Origin: Marinobacter zhanjiangensis
GTDB taxonomy: Bacteria; Pseudomonadota; Gammaproteobacteria; Pseudomonadales; Oleiphilaceae
Assembly: GCF_014651935.1 (NCBI RefSeq)
Contig: NZ_BMXV01000006.1
Coordinates: forward strand, 124,001 to 188,000
Direction: 5' to 3'
Length of the DNA: 64,000 bases
A model generated the notes under the pieces. The model saw only the letters and a list, made by a program, of their open reading frames with translations. It had not been told where the DNA came from and did no database searches. A program made the position numbers and the translations under genes. The stretch's first letter is position 1, and every line of letters begins with the position of its first letter. Shown in pieces: positions 24,495-33,873 of the stretch.

Positions 24495-24510
24495 TACCCC
24501 TATCGGGGGA
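24495..24510. promoter_or_regulatory. Partial NarL-type heptamer pair upstream of the dnr-like gene
   Basis: TACCCCT-AT-CGGGGGA: the first half is a perfect TACYYMT heptamer, and the second agrees at 5 of 7 positions in the inverted 7-2-7 layout. It lies between the FNR-type box and the start codon, as expected for dual oxygen and nitrate control. Confidence 0.4.
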
Positions 24511-24581
24511 CAGCAATTTCCCCGCTTCACGTCTACTCTGTAAAACATCATCTGGAATGCATTAAACGGGGAATAACCATC

Positions 24582-25331
24582 ATGGCTCTTATTCAGTCCG
24601 TTGATAAGAAATATGAAAAACCGGTGCTGCTGGCCGCCAATCAGCCTTTCGAGGAGGAGGGTCTGATCACGCTGCAGAAGCATCCACTGTTTTCATCGCT
24701 GGAATCCTGGGACTTGCAATACATCCTGCAGCACTCCCGGCGGGTCAGGCTGGGGCATCATCAGCTGCTGTACCGGCAGGACATGCCGGCGCATCATTTC
24801 TTTTTCGTGATTTCCGGTCGCCTGCGGCTTTACCGGCTGGACGCTTCCGGTATCGACCGGACTCTGGACAGCCTGTTACCCGGTGACTGCTTTGCGGAAG
24901 TGATGATCTACGCCGACCCTCCCCGGTACGCCTGTTACGCCGAAGCACTCAAGAACAGCCAGGTGCTGATGATTCCGGTGAAGGTCTACCAGGATCTGCT
25001 GGAAGACAACCCGGCCTACGCCCGCGCCGCACTGCAGCATTACGCCATGCGTGCGGTCAGCCGTTTTCACGATCTTGAGATCATGACGGTACAGAGCGCC
25101 CGTGATCGGCTGATCCGTTACCTGATCGACCTGCTGCCGGAGTCGTCCCGCAAGGTCGGCGGCGAGGTTGAGCTGCCGCTGCCCAAGTGCCTGATTGCCT
25201 CGCGTTTGGCAATGCAGCCAGAGACCTTTTCCCGGATTCTGGCGGATTTGAAGAGTAATGGCCTGGTGCGGGTGAACCGTAGCAAGTTGTTTATTACAGA
25301 TCCGATGAAAATGATTCAGATCAGCCAGTAA
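24582..25331 (+). CDS. dnr: Dnr-like Crp/Fnr-family transcription regulator
   Basis: 249 residues: an N-terminal cyclic-nucleotide-binding fold (about 30-150) and a C-terminal winged helix with LPKCLIASRLAMQPETFSRI, the recognition-helix type of DNR regulators. The N-terminal Cys cluster of FNR/ANR is absent. This places it with the heme-dependent, NO-sensing DNR/NnrR group that switches on nir, nor and nos genes. It lies between the nar and nos clusters and has a strong FNR box (24446) upstream. The nosR promoter box (26267) is a likely target. The exact subgroup name is an inference from length, missing Cys and helix sequence. Confidence 0.85.
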   Translation: MALIQSVDKKYEKPVLLAANQPFEEEGLITLQKHPLFSSLESWDLQYILQHSRRVRLGHHQLLYRQDMPAHHFFFVISGRLRLYRLDASGIDRTLDSLLPGDCFAEVMIYADPPRYACYAEALKNSQVLMIPVKVYQDLLEDNPAYARAALQHYAMRAVSRFHDLEIMTVQSARDRLIRYLIDLLPESSRKVGGEVELPLPKCLIASRLAMQPETFSRILADLKSNGLVRVNRSKLFITDPMKMIQISQ

Positions 25332-25360
25332 TTGATGACCCGGAAAGATCAGGGGACCAA

Positions 25361-25735
25361 ATGATTTCCCGCAAGCAGAGACCGCTGATTTATGCCTGCT
25401 CCGGCTGTTCAGATGTGGCCCAACTGGCCAACAACGGAGCCGTAAAGCTGGATCATGACGGTGAGTACGAGATGTCCTGCATATCCGGTGTCGGCGGCAA
25501 GGTGCCTTCGCTGGTCAAGACTGCTCAGTCCCGGCGGCACATCACCGTGATCGATGGATGTCCGCTGCATTGTGCCCGACACTGTCTGGAAAATGTGGGC
25601 GTGACTCCCCAGGAGCATGTTCGTCTGTACGATTACGGTTTCAAAAAGCGTTACGGCAAGAGTTATGACGATGATTCGGTGGAAGAGGTCTGCCAGACCA
25701 TTCTGGCCCGCCGTGACGCCGAGATTTCTCCCTGA
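25361..25735 (+). CDS. DGC-domain cysteine-rich putative zinc-binding protein
   Basis: 124 residues with the DGC family features: ACSGCSDVAQLAN near the start, MSCISGVGGKV, and the name-giving VIDGCPLHCARHCLEN. The conserved Cys residues probably bind zinc or a cluster; the function of the family is unknown. It follows the dnr-like gene by 29 bases in the same direction, so they are probably cotranscribed, and a good terminator follows it. Such genes recur near denitrification loci of related bacteria as I remember them. Confidence 0.85.
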   Translation: MISRKQRPLIYACSGCSDVAQLANNGAVKLDHDGEYEMSCISGVGGKVPSLVKTAQSRRHITVIDGCPLHCARHCLENVGVTPQEHVRLYDYGFKKRYGKSYDDDSVEEVCQTILARRDAEISP

Positions 25736-25739
25736 CCCT

Positions 25740-25770
25740 GACCGCCCCCGGGCGGTCCTTTTTAGTTTTT
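25740..25770 (+). terminator. Rho-independent terminator after the DGC gene
   Basis: GACCGCCC and GGGCGGTC form an 8-bp GC stem with a very short loop, followed by CTTTTTAGTTTTT. It lies within a few bases of the stop codon and ends the dnr-DGC transcript. Confidence 0.85.
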
Positions 25771-25797
25771 AAACCGACCCCCTGAAGGATATCCCCA

Positions 25798-26199
25798 ATG
25801 ATTGCCAGCTATGCCGACCTGATGCAGGCCGTTCACGAGCAGGACGAGCCCCAGCGCCTGTTGTTCGTTTTCTGCCGCGCCGAGCTGCCTGATGATGCTA
25901 CAGAGGAAGAGAAAGCCGGGTTCGAGCAGGGCGAGGGCGGAGCACTGACTCCTGTCATCTGTGTCGACAAGGCGCCCGATGAGGTAGATGCCTTCCCGGC
26001 CCTGGTTGATGAGTCCCGACAGACCGGACAGGAGTGGGATGTGGTGTTCGTGGCAGCCATGTCCGGTCGTGGTGGCACGGCCCCGTCATCGGATGAGGCC
26101 CAGCAGCCCCTGACCATGATGGTGGAATCCGTCCGTTTGGGGCATGTGGGTGGGTACTTGCCGCTGGACCGGAACGGGCAGGCGGTCGATCTGGGTTGA
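25798..26199 (+). CDS. Conserved hypothetical protein (often labelled 'ribonucleotide reductase subunit alpha')
   Basis: 133 residues, soluble and acidic. It belongs to a family commonly but doubtfully named ribonucleotide reductase subunit alpha in pseudomonad-type genomes. Characteristic stretches are QRLLFVFCRAELPDDATEEE, EGGALTPVICVDK and VFVAAMSGRGGTAPSS. It is far too short to be NrdA and lacks its motifs, so that name should not be trusted. The end reads GYLPLDRNGQAVDLG. AAGGATAT precedes the ATG. It lies alone between a terminator and the nosR promoter. Function unknown. Confidence 0.75.
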   Translation: MIASYADLMQAVHEQDEPQRLLFVFCRAELPDDATEEEKAGFEQGEGGALTPVICVDKAPDEVDAFPALVDESRQTGQEWDVVFVAAMSGRGGTAPSSDEAQQPLTMMVESVRLGHVGGYLPLDRNGQAVDLG

Positions 26200-26266
26200 T
26201 GGAACACAAGTCCGTGACTTGAAAGAGGTTCGTTCGTTAACTAAATAGTCTGAAGTCACGGCAGGA

Positions 26267-26280
26267 TTGCAGAATATCAA
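26267..26280 (+). promoter_or_regulatory. FNR/DNR box of the nosR promoter
   Basis: TTGCAGAATATCAA matches TTGAT-N4-ATCAA at 8 of 10 defined bases. A start site about 41 bases downstream of its centre (near 26315) would fit the chosen nosR start at 26340. This is the usual layout of DNR-activated nos promoters. Confidence 0.7.
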
Positions 26281-26339
26281 GTCTGCCTGTTTCGGCGACG
26301 TTTAATATGATGAAAAGAAGTCTGAGGTGTGGAGTCAAT

Positions 26340-28505
26340 ATGTCAGATTGCCGGTTTACCCAGGCTGTATTGTGGATGGCCAGCATCGTTCTATCTTTGT
26401 TCCTTCTCGCCGGCGAATCGTTGGCTGCCTCCCTGGACACCTACGAGCCGATCAAGGCCCGCGACGTTATCAGCAAGGCCTTCCCGGAAGCCACACAGGT
26501 CACCCCGGTGGAAGGCAACCGGGCGATCAAGGAGCTGTATGCCGGCGATGAGCTGCTCGGTTACACATACCAGACGCTGGATTTCCTGCAGACGCCCGCT
26601 TACTCCGGCAAGCCCCTGGACGCCACCGTGGTGCTGGACACCGAGGGTGAAATTCGCGGGACACGAGTCATCCACCATGATGAGCCGATCCTGCTGATCG
26701 GGATTCCCGAGCGCAAGATGCATGTATTCACCGACCAGTACATCGGTCTTGCCGCTGATCAGCGGGTTACGGTGGGAGGCTCGTCTTCCGAAACCCGGGT
26801 TTCCGTAGACGGATTGTCCGGTGCCACGGTCACCGTGATGGTCATCAACGAAGTCATCATGAAAAGTGCCCACCGGGTGGCGGTCGAGCTTGGCCTGGTG
26901 GAGGGTTCAGGAGATGTCCGCCCGCCACTGGCCCAGATAAAGACCGACGTTTTCGAGCCCAAAAGCTGGCAGGAGCTTACCGGTGACAGCTCCATCCGGC
27001 GCCTGCTGCTGACCCGTGGCCAGGTAGACGATTCCTTTGAAGGCACCGAGGCGGAAGGCATAGACGCCACACCGGCGGGGGAGCGGGACGAGCCCTTTAT
27101 CGATCTGTATACCGGCTACCTGAATGTCCCCACCATCGGTCGTAACCTGCTGGGGCAGGATCAATACCAGTGGCTGATGGGCGAGTTGCAGGAAGGGGAG
27201 CACGCCATTGCTGTGATGGCGAGCGGTGAATACTCCTTCAAGGGGTCCGGCTATGTCCGTGGTGGCATCTTCGACCGTATTCAGATCCGTCAGTTTGGTG
27301 ACACCTTCAATTTCCGTGACCTGGACTACCACCGACTCAGTGATGTCTACGCCGAAGGCATCCCGGACTTTTCCGAGTTGGCTATCTTCATCGTGCGCCA
27401 GCAGTACAGCTTCGATCCGGGCACGGAGTGGGTTCTGGAGCTGACCGTCAAGCGCCAGACCGGCCCCCTGGACAGCGAGTTCCAGGTCTTCCCGCTGACC
27501 TACCAGCTGCCCGATCAGTACTACACCCGGCCAGAAGTGGAGCTGACGGAAGAGCAGTGGCTGGAAACACAGCCCATGTGGGTCCAGGTCTGGTACCAGA
27601 AGAAGTTCCAGGTTGCCGTATTGGGCGCGGGCCTGGTGTTCCTGCTGTTCATCCTGTTCTTCCAGGACTGGCTGGTGAAAAAGCCGAAGGTCACCCGCTG
27701 GATTCGCCATGCTTTCCTCACCTATACCCTGGTGTTCATCGGCTGGTATGCCCTGGGGCAACTGTCGGTGGTCAATGTGCTCACCTTTGTGCACAGCCTG
27801 TTTTCCGGCTTCAAGTGGGAAACCTTCCTGATCGACCCGGTAATGTTCGTGCTCTGGGCGGTGGTAGCCGGCATCATCCTGCTATGGGGCAGGGCAGTCT
27901 ATTGCGGCTGGCTGTGCCCCTTCGGCGCCCTGCAGGAGCTGGTCAACGAGATCGCCCGCAAGCTGAAAGTGCCCCAGTACACCGTGCCTTTCCCGATTCA
28001 TGAGCGCCTGTGGGCCATCAAGTACATCATCCTGCTGGTGTTGTTCGGCGTGTCCCTGGATTCCATGGCCACCGCCGAGCAGCTGGCTGAAGTGGAGCCG
28101 TTCAAGACGGCCATCACCCTGAAGTTTGATCGCAGCTGGCCGTTTGTGACCTATGCCGTGCTGCTGATCGTGGTCAACATCTTCACCCGCAAGGTGTTCT
28201 GCCGCTACATGTGCCCCCTGGGTGCAGCCCTGGCCCTGCCTACCAAGATCCGGGTATTCGACTGGCTCAAGCGCCGCAAGGAGTGTGGTAACCCCTGTCG
28301 TCTGTGCGAGAAGGAGTGCGAGGTACAGGCCATTCATCCGGACGGCACCATTAACTACCAGGAATGCCACTACTGCCTGGACTGCCAGGTAACCTACTTC
28401 GACGACAACAAGTGCCCGCCACTGATCGTCAAGCGTCGCGGCAAGCGCCGTGGCCAGAATTCACCGGGCCGGCCGGAGCAGATTCCGGTCACCGAGGTGA
28501 GCTGA
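26340..28505 (+). CDS. nosR: NosR, membrane regulatory/electron-transfer protein for N2O reduction
   Basis: About 721 residues. A signal/TM segment (about 8-28) precedes a periplasmic FMN-binding domain with the flavin-attachment context [18 protein letters not shown] (about 165). Several membrane helices follow (from about 430). Cytoplasmic cluster motifs come next: [13 protein letters not shown] and [11 protein letters not shown]. The C-terminal ferredoxin-like set is [12 protein letters not shown] and CHYCLDCQ. NosR is thought to feed electrons to NosZ and support nos transcription. I use the ATG at 26340, with GTGGAG upstream, over one at 26307 without a ribosome site. The flavin-transferase partner NosX/ApbE is not in this cluster and must be elsewhere. 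Confidence 0.95.
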   Translation: MSDCRFTQAVLWMASIVLSLFLLAGESLAASLDTYEPIKARDVISKAFPEATQVTPVEGNRAIKELYAGDELLGYTYQTLDFLQTPAYSGKPLDATVVLDTEGEIRGTRVIHHDEPILLIGIPERKMHVFTDQYIGLAADQRVTVGGSSSETRVSVDGLSGATVTVMVINEVIMKSAHRVAVELGLVEGSGDVRPPLAQIKTDVFEPKSWQELTGDSSIRRLLLTRGQVDDSFEGTEAEGIDATPAGERDEPFIDLYTGYLNVPTIGRNLLGQDQYQWLMGELQEGEHAIAVMASGEYSFKGSGYVRGGIFDRIQIRQFGDTFNFRDLDYHRLSDVYAEGIPDFSELAIFIVRQQYSFDPGTEWVLELTVKRQTGPLDSEFQVFPLTYQLPDQYYTRPEVELTEEQWLETQPMWVQVWYQKKFQVAVLGAGLVFLLFILFFQDWLVKKPKVTRWIRHAFLTYTLVFIGWYALGQLSVVNVLTFVHSLFSGFKWETFLIDPVMFVLWAVVAGIILLWGRAVYCGWLCPFGALQELVNEIARKLKVPQYTVPFPIHERLWAIKYIILLVLFGVSLDSMATAEQLAEVEPFKTAITLKFDRSWPFVTYAVLLIVVNIFTRKVFCRYMCPLGAALALPTKIRVFDWLKRRKECGNPCRLCEKECEVQAIHPDGTINYQECHYCLDCQVTYFDDNKCPPLIVKRRGKRRGQNSPGRPEQIPVTEVS

Positions 28506-28549
28506 TGCAAGAAGAAAACAACCGCCAGAAAACATATGGAGTCAATGCT

Positions 28550-30448
28550 ATGAGTAAACGCGATGAGCTGGAAAACGTGAAGCAGGAGCAGGCTGAAGGC
28601 GGCCTGAGCCGTCGCCGCTTCATGGGCGCTGCCGCCCTTGCCGGGGTGGCCGGTGCTACCGGTCTGGGTACCGCCGTCATGTCCCGGGAATCCTTTGCGG
28701 CGGCTGCGGAAGAAGCCCGCAAAGACTGGACGGTGCACCCCGGTGAACTGGATGAATACTACGGTTTCTGGAGTGGTGGCCATTCCGGTGAAGTCCGGGT
28801 GGTGGGCGTCCCCTCCATGCGGGAGCTGATGCGGATTCCGGTATTCAACGTGGACTCCGCCACCGGTTGGGGTATCACCAACGAGAGCAAGGAAATCCTC
28901 GGTGACAGCAGTCGTTTCTCCAATGGTGATGCCCACCACCCCCACGTGTCGATGACCGACGGTCGTTACGATGGCAAGTATCTGTTTATCAATGACAAGG
29001 CGAACACACGGGTAGCCCGGGTCCGTCTGGACATCATGAAATGTGACAAGATCACTACCATCCCCAATGTTCAGGCGATCCACGGCCTGCGCCTGCAGAA
29101 GGTGCCGAAGACGAAGTACGTGTTCTGCAACGCGGAGTATGTAATCCCGCACCCCAACGATGGCAGCGACACCAGCCTTGAAAGCAGCTTTACCATGTTC
29201 AATGCGCTCGACGCGGAGACCATGGAAATGGCCTTCCAGGTGATTGTAGATGGCAACCTGGATAACACCGATGCCGATTACACCGGCAAATACGCCTGTT
29301 CCACCTGCTACAACTCCGAGAAAGCGCTGGATCTGGCCGGCACCATGCGTAACGATCGCGACTGGGCGGTGGTGTTCAACATTGAACGCATCGAGCAGGC
29401 GGTGAAGAACGGCAACTATCAGACTCTGGGAGACTCGGAGGTGCCGGTAGTGGATGGTCGCCATGGTTCCGAACTGACCCGTTACATCCCGGTTCCGAAG
29501 AATCCCCATGGCCTGAACACCTCGCCGGACGGGAAGTACTTTATCGCCGCCGGCAAGCTGTCGCCCACCGTCAGCATCATTGCCATCGACAAGCTGGATG
29601 ACCTGTTCGCCGGCAATCTCGGGGAGGAGCGCGATGTCATCGTGGGTGAGCCGGAGCTGGGTCTTGGGCCGCTGCACACCACGTATGACGGTCGTGGCAA
29701 TGCCTATACCACGCTGTTCATTGATAGCCAGGTGGTCAAGTGGAACATTGCCGATGCCATCAAGCATTACAATGGTGAGGACGTGAACTATATCCGCCAG
29801 AAGCTGGATGTGCATTACCAGCCAGGACACAACCACGCCTCGCTGACCGAGTCCCGTGACGCCGATGGCAAATGGCTGGTGGTGCTGTCCAAGTTCTCCA
29901 AGGACCGCTTCCTGCCGGTAGGGCCTCTGCACCCGGAAAATGACCAGTTGATTGATATTTCCGGTGAGGAAATGAAGCTGGTTCACGATGGTCCGACTTT
30001 CGCAGAGCCACACGACTGTATCCTGGTTCGCCGTGATCAGATCAAGACCCAGAAGATCTACACCCGTGACGATCCCTACTTTGCCAGCTGTCGTGAGCAG
30101 GCCGAGCAGGACGGGGTCAGCCTTGAGTCCGCCAATACCGTGATTCGTGACGGCAACAAGGTACGGGTGTACATGACCTCAGTGGCTCCGCAGTACGGCC
30201 TGAACGAGTTCAAGGTCAAGCAGGGCGACGAGGTGACGGTGTACGTGACCAACCTTGATACCATCGAGGACGTCACCCACGGGTTCTGTATGGTGAACCA
30301 TGGGGTAAGCATGGAAATCAGCCCGCAACAGACAGCCTCTGTCACCTTCACGGCTGACAAGCCGGGGGTACACTGGTACTACTGCAACTGGTTCTGCCAT
30401 GCGCTGCATATGGAAATGCGTGGCCGGATGTTGGTAGAGAAGGCCTGA
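28550..30448 (+). CDS. nosZ: Nitrous-oxide reductase NosZ (clade I, Tat-exported)
   Basis: About 632 residues. The twin-arginine signal ([20 protein letters not shown], about 20-39) marks clade I and export of the folded enzyme. A seven-bladed propeller carries the CuZ ligand histidines (for example [20 protein letters not shown]). The C-terminal cupredoxin has the CuA motif [15 protein letters not shown]. It reduces N2O to N2 in the periplasm. The ATG at 28550 has GGAG upstream; an in-frame ATG at 28505 would overlap the nosR stop and also has a fair ribosome site, so the exact start is uncertain. A hairpin follows the stop. Confidence 0.97.
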   Translation: MSKRDELENVKQEQAEGGLSRRRFMGAAALAGVAGATGLGTAVMSRESFAAAAEEARKDWTVHPGELDEYYGFWSGGHSGEVRVVGVPSMRELMRIPVFNVDSATGWGITNESKEILGDSSRFSNGDAHHPHVSMTDGRYDGKYLFINDKANTRVARVRLDIMKCDKITTIPNVQAIHGLRLQKVPKTKYVFCNAEYVIPHPNDGSDTSLESSFTMFNALDAETMEMAFQVIVDGNLDNTDADYTGKYACSTCYNSEKALDLAGTMRNDRDWAVVFNIERIEQAVKNGNYQTLGDSEVPVVDGRHGSELTRYIPVPKNPHGLNTSPDGKYFIAAGKLSPTVSIIAIDKLDDLFAGNLGEERDVIVGEPELGLGPLHTTYDGRGNAYTTLFIDSQVVKWNIADAIKHYNGEDVNYIRQKLDVHYQPGHNHASLTESRDADGKWLVVLSKFSKDRFLPVGPLHPENDQLIDISGEEMKLVHDGPTFAEPHDCILVRRDQIKTQKIYTRDDPYFASCREQAEQDGVSLESANTVIRDGNKVRVYMTSVAPQYGLNEFKVKQGDEVTVYVTNLDTIEDVTHGFCMVNHGVSMEISPQQTASVTFTADKPGVHWYYCNWFCHALHMEMRGRMLVEKA

Positions 30449-30462
30449 TAGGCTGATGTTTC

Positions 30463-30495
30463 GCTGGGGTCCGGGACCTGGGCCCCAGCCTTTGT
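30463..30495 (+). terminator. Hairpin after nosZ
   Basis: GCTGGGG and CCCCAGC form a stem around a 13-base loop that can pair further (TCC with GGG), followed by a short CTTTG. It begins 14 bases after the nosZ stop. It may separate nosRZ from nosDFYL or reduce read-through. Confidence 0.6.
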
Positions 30496-30512
30496 ATTCG
30501 GGAGTCGCAACC

Positions 30513-30783
30513 CGATAGGAGATGGCTTTCCTGAACACGCTCCTTACGGCACCCCTTCGGGGTCCGGCCCGCAATCGCAGATTGCGGTCGTGAGGCTGTC
30601 GCATGAAGCTTCGCTTCATAAGCGCTTGGCCTCACCCATGTGTCGCTCGGGCTCCGCCCCTTGGCGCTTATCGCTCCTGCGTCGCGCCAAGGGTCCGGGG
30701 CAGGCCATCCGTGGCCAGCCCGTGAAGCGCTTTTCGCGCTTCACCCATGGCTCCGCACGGTTCAGGAAAGCCATCTCCTATCG
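30513..30783. repeat. 271-bp element with perfect 24-base terminal inverted repeats between nosZ and nosD
   Basis: The ends are perfect inverted copies: the left arm at 30513-30536 (CGATAGGAGATGGCTTTCCT and four more bases) and its exact complement at 30760-30783. Inside are several short hairpins, for example GCAATCGCAGATTGC, GAAGCTTCGCTTC and GAAGCGCTTTTCGCGCTTC. No reading frame of note is present. It looks like a non-autonomous mobile or intergenic repeat, unusually rich in small stem-loops, and fills most of the gap before nosD. Confidence 0.75.
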
Positions 30784-30837
30784 GATTGTTCCAGCTATGG
30801 TGCAAACCGCCACGTTTTAACCCCCAGAGAAATATTA

Positions 30838-32106
30838 ATGCATGAGATATCGCGTTATGGAGTGGCCCTGACAGTCGCTCTGTTTGCGCTGACCGCGAAG
30901 GCGGACCTGCAAGAAGACCTGGATGCCCTGGAACCCGGCGCATCGTTCGAGTTGCCACCGGAGCAGCTTTCGTCGCTGGCCTTTAATGTTGCCGGTGTGA
31001 CGGTGAGTTGTGGGCCGGAAACCGTTATCGACGGAGGCGGATCCGGTAACTCCGTGCATATTCTTGCGCCGGACGTGACCCTGAAGGACTGTGATGTCCG
31101 CAACTGGGGTGATGACCTGAACGAACTGGATGCCGGTATCTTCGTGGCCCGGGAGGCCAAAGGCACGGTGCTGGAGGGTAACCGTCTGAATGGCCCGGCC
31201 TTCGGTATCTGGCTCGATGCCACGCCGGATGTGACGGTGCGCAATAACATGATCCGGGGTGACGCCAGCATACGGTCCCAGGATCGGGGCAATGGTATTC
31301 ACTTGTTCAATACCACGGGGGCGCTGATTGAGGGGAATGACATCCACGAGACCCGGGATGCCATTTATATCGAAACGGCCAACGGAAACACCATTCGCGG
31401 TAATACCATGGCAGATCTTCGCTATGGCATTCACTACATGTATTCCTTCGATAACCGCCTGGAAGGGAATGTCACCCGCAACACGCGCACCGGTTATGCG
31501 CTGATGCAGAGCAAGCGGCTGACAGTGATCAACAACCGGTCGGAGAATGATGAGAACTATGGCATCTTGATGAACTTCATCACCCAGTCCGAGCTGCGGG
31601 GCAATGTCGTGATCGGGGTTTCCCGGGGCCAGAACAGCGGCGCGGCTGTTTCCGGGGTCGAGGGTAAGGCGGTGTTTATCTATAACTCGCTCTACAACAC
31701 GTTTGAGAACAATTTGTTTGCAGACAGCAACATTGGCATTCACCTGACGGCGGGTTCCGAGGACAACGAGGTGTTCTCCAATGCCTTTGTCAACAATCAG
31801 CGCCAGGTGAAATATGTGGCCACCCGCACCCAGGAGTGGTCGAAGGACGGGCGCGGTAATTACTGGAGCGACTATCTTGGCTGGGACCGGGATCAGAATG
31901 GTCTGGGGGATGTTCCCTATGAACCCAACGACAACGTTGACCGGCTGCTGTGGACCTATCCGGAAGCCCGTATCCTGATGCACAGCCCGGCGGTGGATAC
32001 CCTGCGCTGGGTTCAGGAAGCTTTCCCGGTGGTCAAATCGGCCGGTGTTACCGATTCCCATCCGTTGATGCGCCCTCCTGAAACCCTTCGTGCGGAGATG
32101 CCATGA
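30838..32106 (+). CDS. nosD: NosD, periplasmic beta-helix copper-insertion protein
   Basis: About 422 residues with an N-terminal signal peptide (about 1-24). Many parallel beta-helix (CASH/PbH1) repeats follow, seen as the recurring G-N-x-I/V pattern (VRNNMIRG, IEGNDIHE, IRGNTM, LEGNVTRN). NosD works with the ABC transporter NosFY to assemble the copper site of NosZ. A GGNYWSDY-like motif near the end (RGNYWSDYLGWDRDQNGLGD) is typical. There is only a weak ribosome site before the ATG at 30838. The stop overlaps nosF by 4 bases. Confidence 0.93.
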   Translation: MHEISRYGVALTVALFALTAKADLQEDLDALEPGASFELPPEQLSSLAFNVAGVTVSCGPETVIDGGGSGNSVHILAPDVTLKDCDVRNWGDDLNELDAGIFVAREAKGTVLEGNRLNGPAFGIWLDATPDVTVRNNMIRGDASIRSQDRGNGIHLFNTTGALIEGNDIHETRDAIYIETANGNTIRGNTMADLRYGIHYMYSFDNRLEGNVTRNTRTGYALMQSKRLTVINNRSENDENYGILMNFITQSELRGNVVIGVSRGQNSGAAVSGVEGKAVFIYNSLYNTFENNLFADSNIGIHLTAGSEDNEVFSNAFVNNQRQVKYVATRTQEWSKDGRGNYWSDYLGWDRDQNGLGDVPYEPNDNVDRLLWTYPEARILMHSPAVDTLRWVQEAFPVVKSAGVTDSHPLMRPPETLRAEMP

Positions 32107-33032
32107 GCTGCTTTCGTCTTGAAAACGTGAGCTATCGCTATAGCAAAGCGCCGGTGTTGACCGGTATTGATCTGACCCTGGAGCCCGGGGAAATTCTCGG
32201 GCTTTTTGGCCATAACGGTGCCGGCAAGACCACCTGTATCAAGCTGATTCTGGGGTTGATGCCGCCCGGGCAGGGCGCTGTATCAGTGCTGGGTGGCAAG
32301 GCAGGGGACCCGGAAGTCAGTCAGCATATCGGGTACCTGCCAGAAAACGTCATGTTCTATCCGCAGCTGACCGGCCGCGAGATTCTGAGTCACTTTGCCC
32401 GCCTCAAGGGCGCATCGCTGAAGCAGGTGCCTATGCTGCTGGAGCAGGTGGGGCTGGCGGATGCCATGGATGCCCGCACCAAGACCTATTCCAAGGGTAT
32501 GCGCCAGCGTCTGGGTCTGGCACAGGCGCTGTTGGGCAGGCCAAAGCTGCTGATGCTGGATGAGCCCACGGTGGGCCTGGACCCGGTCGCCACCGCGGAT
32601 CTTTACCGGTTGCTGCGCACCCTGCGGGATGATGGCACCGGTATTGTGTTGTGCTCCCATGTGCTACCGGGCGTGGAGCCCTATATCGACCGGGCCGCGA
32701 TTCTTACCGGGGGGAGTCTGAAAGCGGCCGGCAACCTGGCGGCATTGCGCCGGCAGGCGAATATGCCGGTGGTGCTGACGGTAGCGCCGACCAACAATGA
32801 TCATCACCTGGCGGCGATGGTGGAGGCAACCGGTCTGAATGCCAGCACCTCGGTAACGGGTAATGGCCATCTGAGGATCGAAGTGGCCCCGGACAGGAAA
32901 ATGTCGATGGTTCATCGCCTCCTTGGCACCGGCAAGGTAAGGGATCTCGCCATCTCGGAGCCTACCCTCGAGGACATTTACGTGCACTTTATAGGTTCTG
33001 GTGGGCTGGCTCACCGGGGAGGGGTGCAATGA
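32103..33032 (+). CDS. nosF: NosF, ABC transporter ATP-binding subunit
   Basis: 309 residues. Walker A (GHNGAGKTT, about 38), signature region (YSKGMRQRLGLAQALLG, about 134), Walker B (LLMLDEPTVGLDP) and the switch His (LCSHVL) are all present. It powers NosY, and with NosD supplies what NosZ needs for copper-site maturation. The start overlaps the nosD stop (ATGA) and the stop overlaps the nosY start, so the three are translationally coupled. Confidence 0.96.
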   Translation: MSCFRLENVSYRYSKAPVLTGIDLTLEPGEILGLFGHNGAGKTTCIKLILGLMPPGQGAVSVLGGKAGDPEVSQHIGYLPENVMFYPQLTGREILSHFARLKGASLKQVPMLLEQVGLADAMDARTKTYSKGMRQRLGLAQALLGRPKLLMLDEPTVGLDPVATADLYRLLRTLRDDGTGIVLCSHVLPGVEPYIDRAAILTGGSLKAAGNLAALRRQANMPVVLTVAPTNNDHHLAAMVEATGLNASTSVTGNGHLRIEVAPDRKMSMVHRLLGTGKVRDLAISEPTLEDIYVHFIGSGGLAHRGGVQ

Positions 33033-33859
33033 ACAGTATCTGGACCATTGCCCGCAAGGAACTGGCGGACAGTTTCCGCAACCGCTGGCTGATTGCCATT
33101 TCCCTTGTCTTTGCCATCCTGGCACTGGGTATTGCCTGGTTTGGGGCGGCCGCGTCCGGCACCGTCGGCTATGCCTCCACCCCCGCCACTATTGCCAGTC
33201 TGGCCAGCCTGGGTATTTTCCTGATTCCGCTGATTGCCCTGCTGCTGGCCTATGACGCCATCGTCGGCGAAGAGGAGGGCGGCACCCTGCTGTTGCTGAT
33301 GACCTACCCCCTGAGCCGGGGGCAACTGCTGTTCGGCAAGTTCCTGGGGCATGGTCTGACTCTGGCCCTGGCGACGCTGATCGGCTTTGGTGTGGCCGGG
33401 GTTGCCATTGCCCTGCTGGTGGACGATGTGGCTATCGGCACCCTGGCAGCGGCCTTGTTCCGCTTCATTCTGTCGACGGTTTTGCTGGGTTGGGGGTTCA
33501 TTGCCCTGGCCTACGTTATCAGCGTCCGCGTCAGCGAGAAGCCGCTGGCTGCAGGCCTGGCCCTGGCGATCTGGTTTTTCTTTGTGCTTATCTTCGATCT
33601 GATGCTGCTGGGTATTCTGGTGGCCAGCGAAGGCAAGCTGAATCCGGATTTGTTGCCCTGGCTGTTGCTACTCAACCCCACGGATATCTATCGCCTGCTC
33701 AATATCGTGGCTTTCGAGGGCGGTGCCCAACTGACCGGTGTGCTCAGCCTTGGCTCGGACCTGCCCATGGGTCCGGCCGGGCTATGGGCCGCCCTTGTGG
33801 TCTGGTTTGTTGTTCCCCTGGCCGGTGCCTGGGCATTGTTTCGTAATCGTCGTATCTGA
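33029..33859 (+). CDS. nosY: NosY, ABC transporter membrane subunit
   Basis: 276 residues with six predicted membrane segments (about 18-38, 50-75, 100-130, 140-165, 178-200 and 245-270). It has the cytoplasmic EEEGGTLLLLMTYPLSRGQL motif typical of NosY-type permeases. It partners NosF. The start overlaps the nosF stop by 4 bases and nosL follows after 14 bases. Confidence 0.95.
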   Translation: MNSIWTIARKELADSFRNRWLIAISLVFAILALGIAWFGAAASGTVGYASTPATIASLASLGIFLIPLIALLLAYDAIVGEEEGGTLLLLMTYPLSRGQLLFGKFLGHGLTLALATLIGFGVAGVAIALLVDDVAIGTLAAALFRFILSTVLLGWGFIALAYVISVRVSEKPLAAGLALAIWFFFVLIFDLMLLGILVASEGKLNPDLLPWLLLLNPTDIYRLLNIVAFEGGAQLTGVLSLGSDLPMGPAGLWAALVVWFVVPLAGAWALFRNRRI

Positions 33860-33873
33860 TCGGGAGTCTGATA

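Noticed and set aside
25798..26199. Ribonucleotide reductase alpha subunit
   Set aside because: The protein is 133 residues and lacks all NrdA catalytic motifs; the name seems to be a propagated error.
28394..30013. 539-codon minus-strand frame opposite nosZ
   Set aside because: Antisense of nosZ with no protein-like features.
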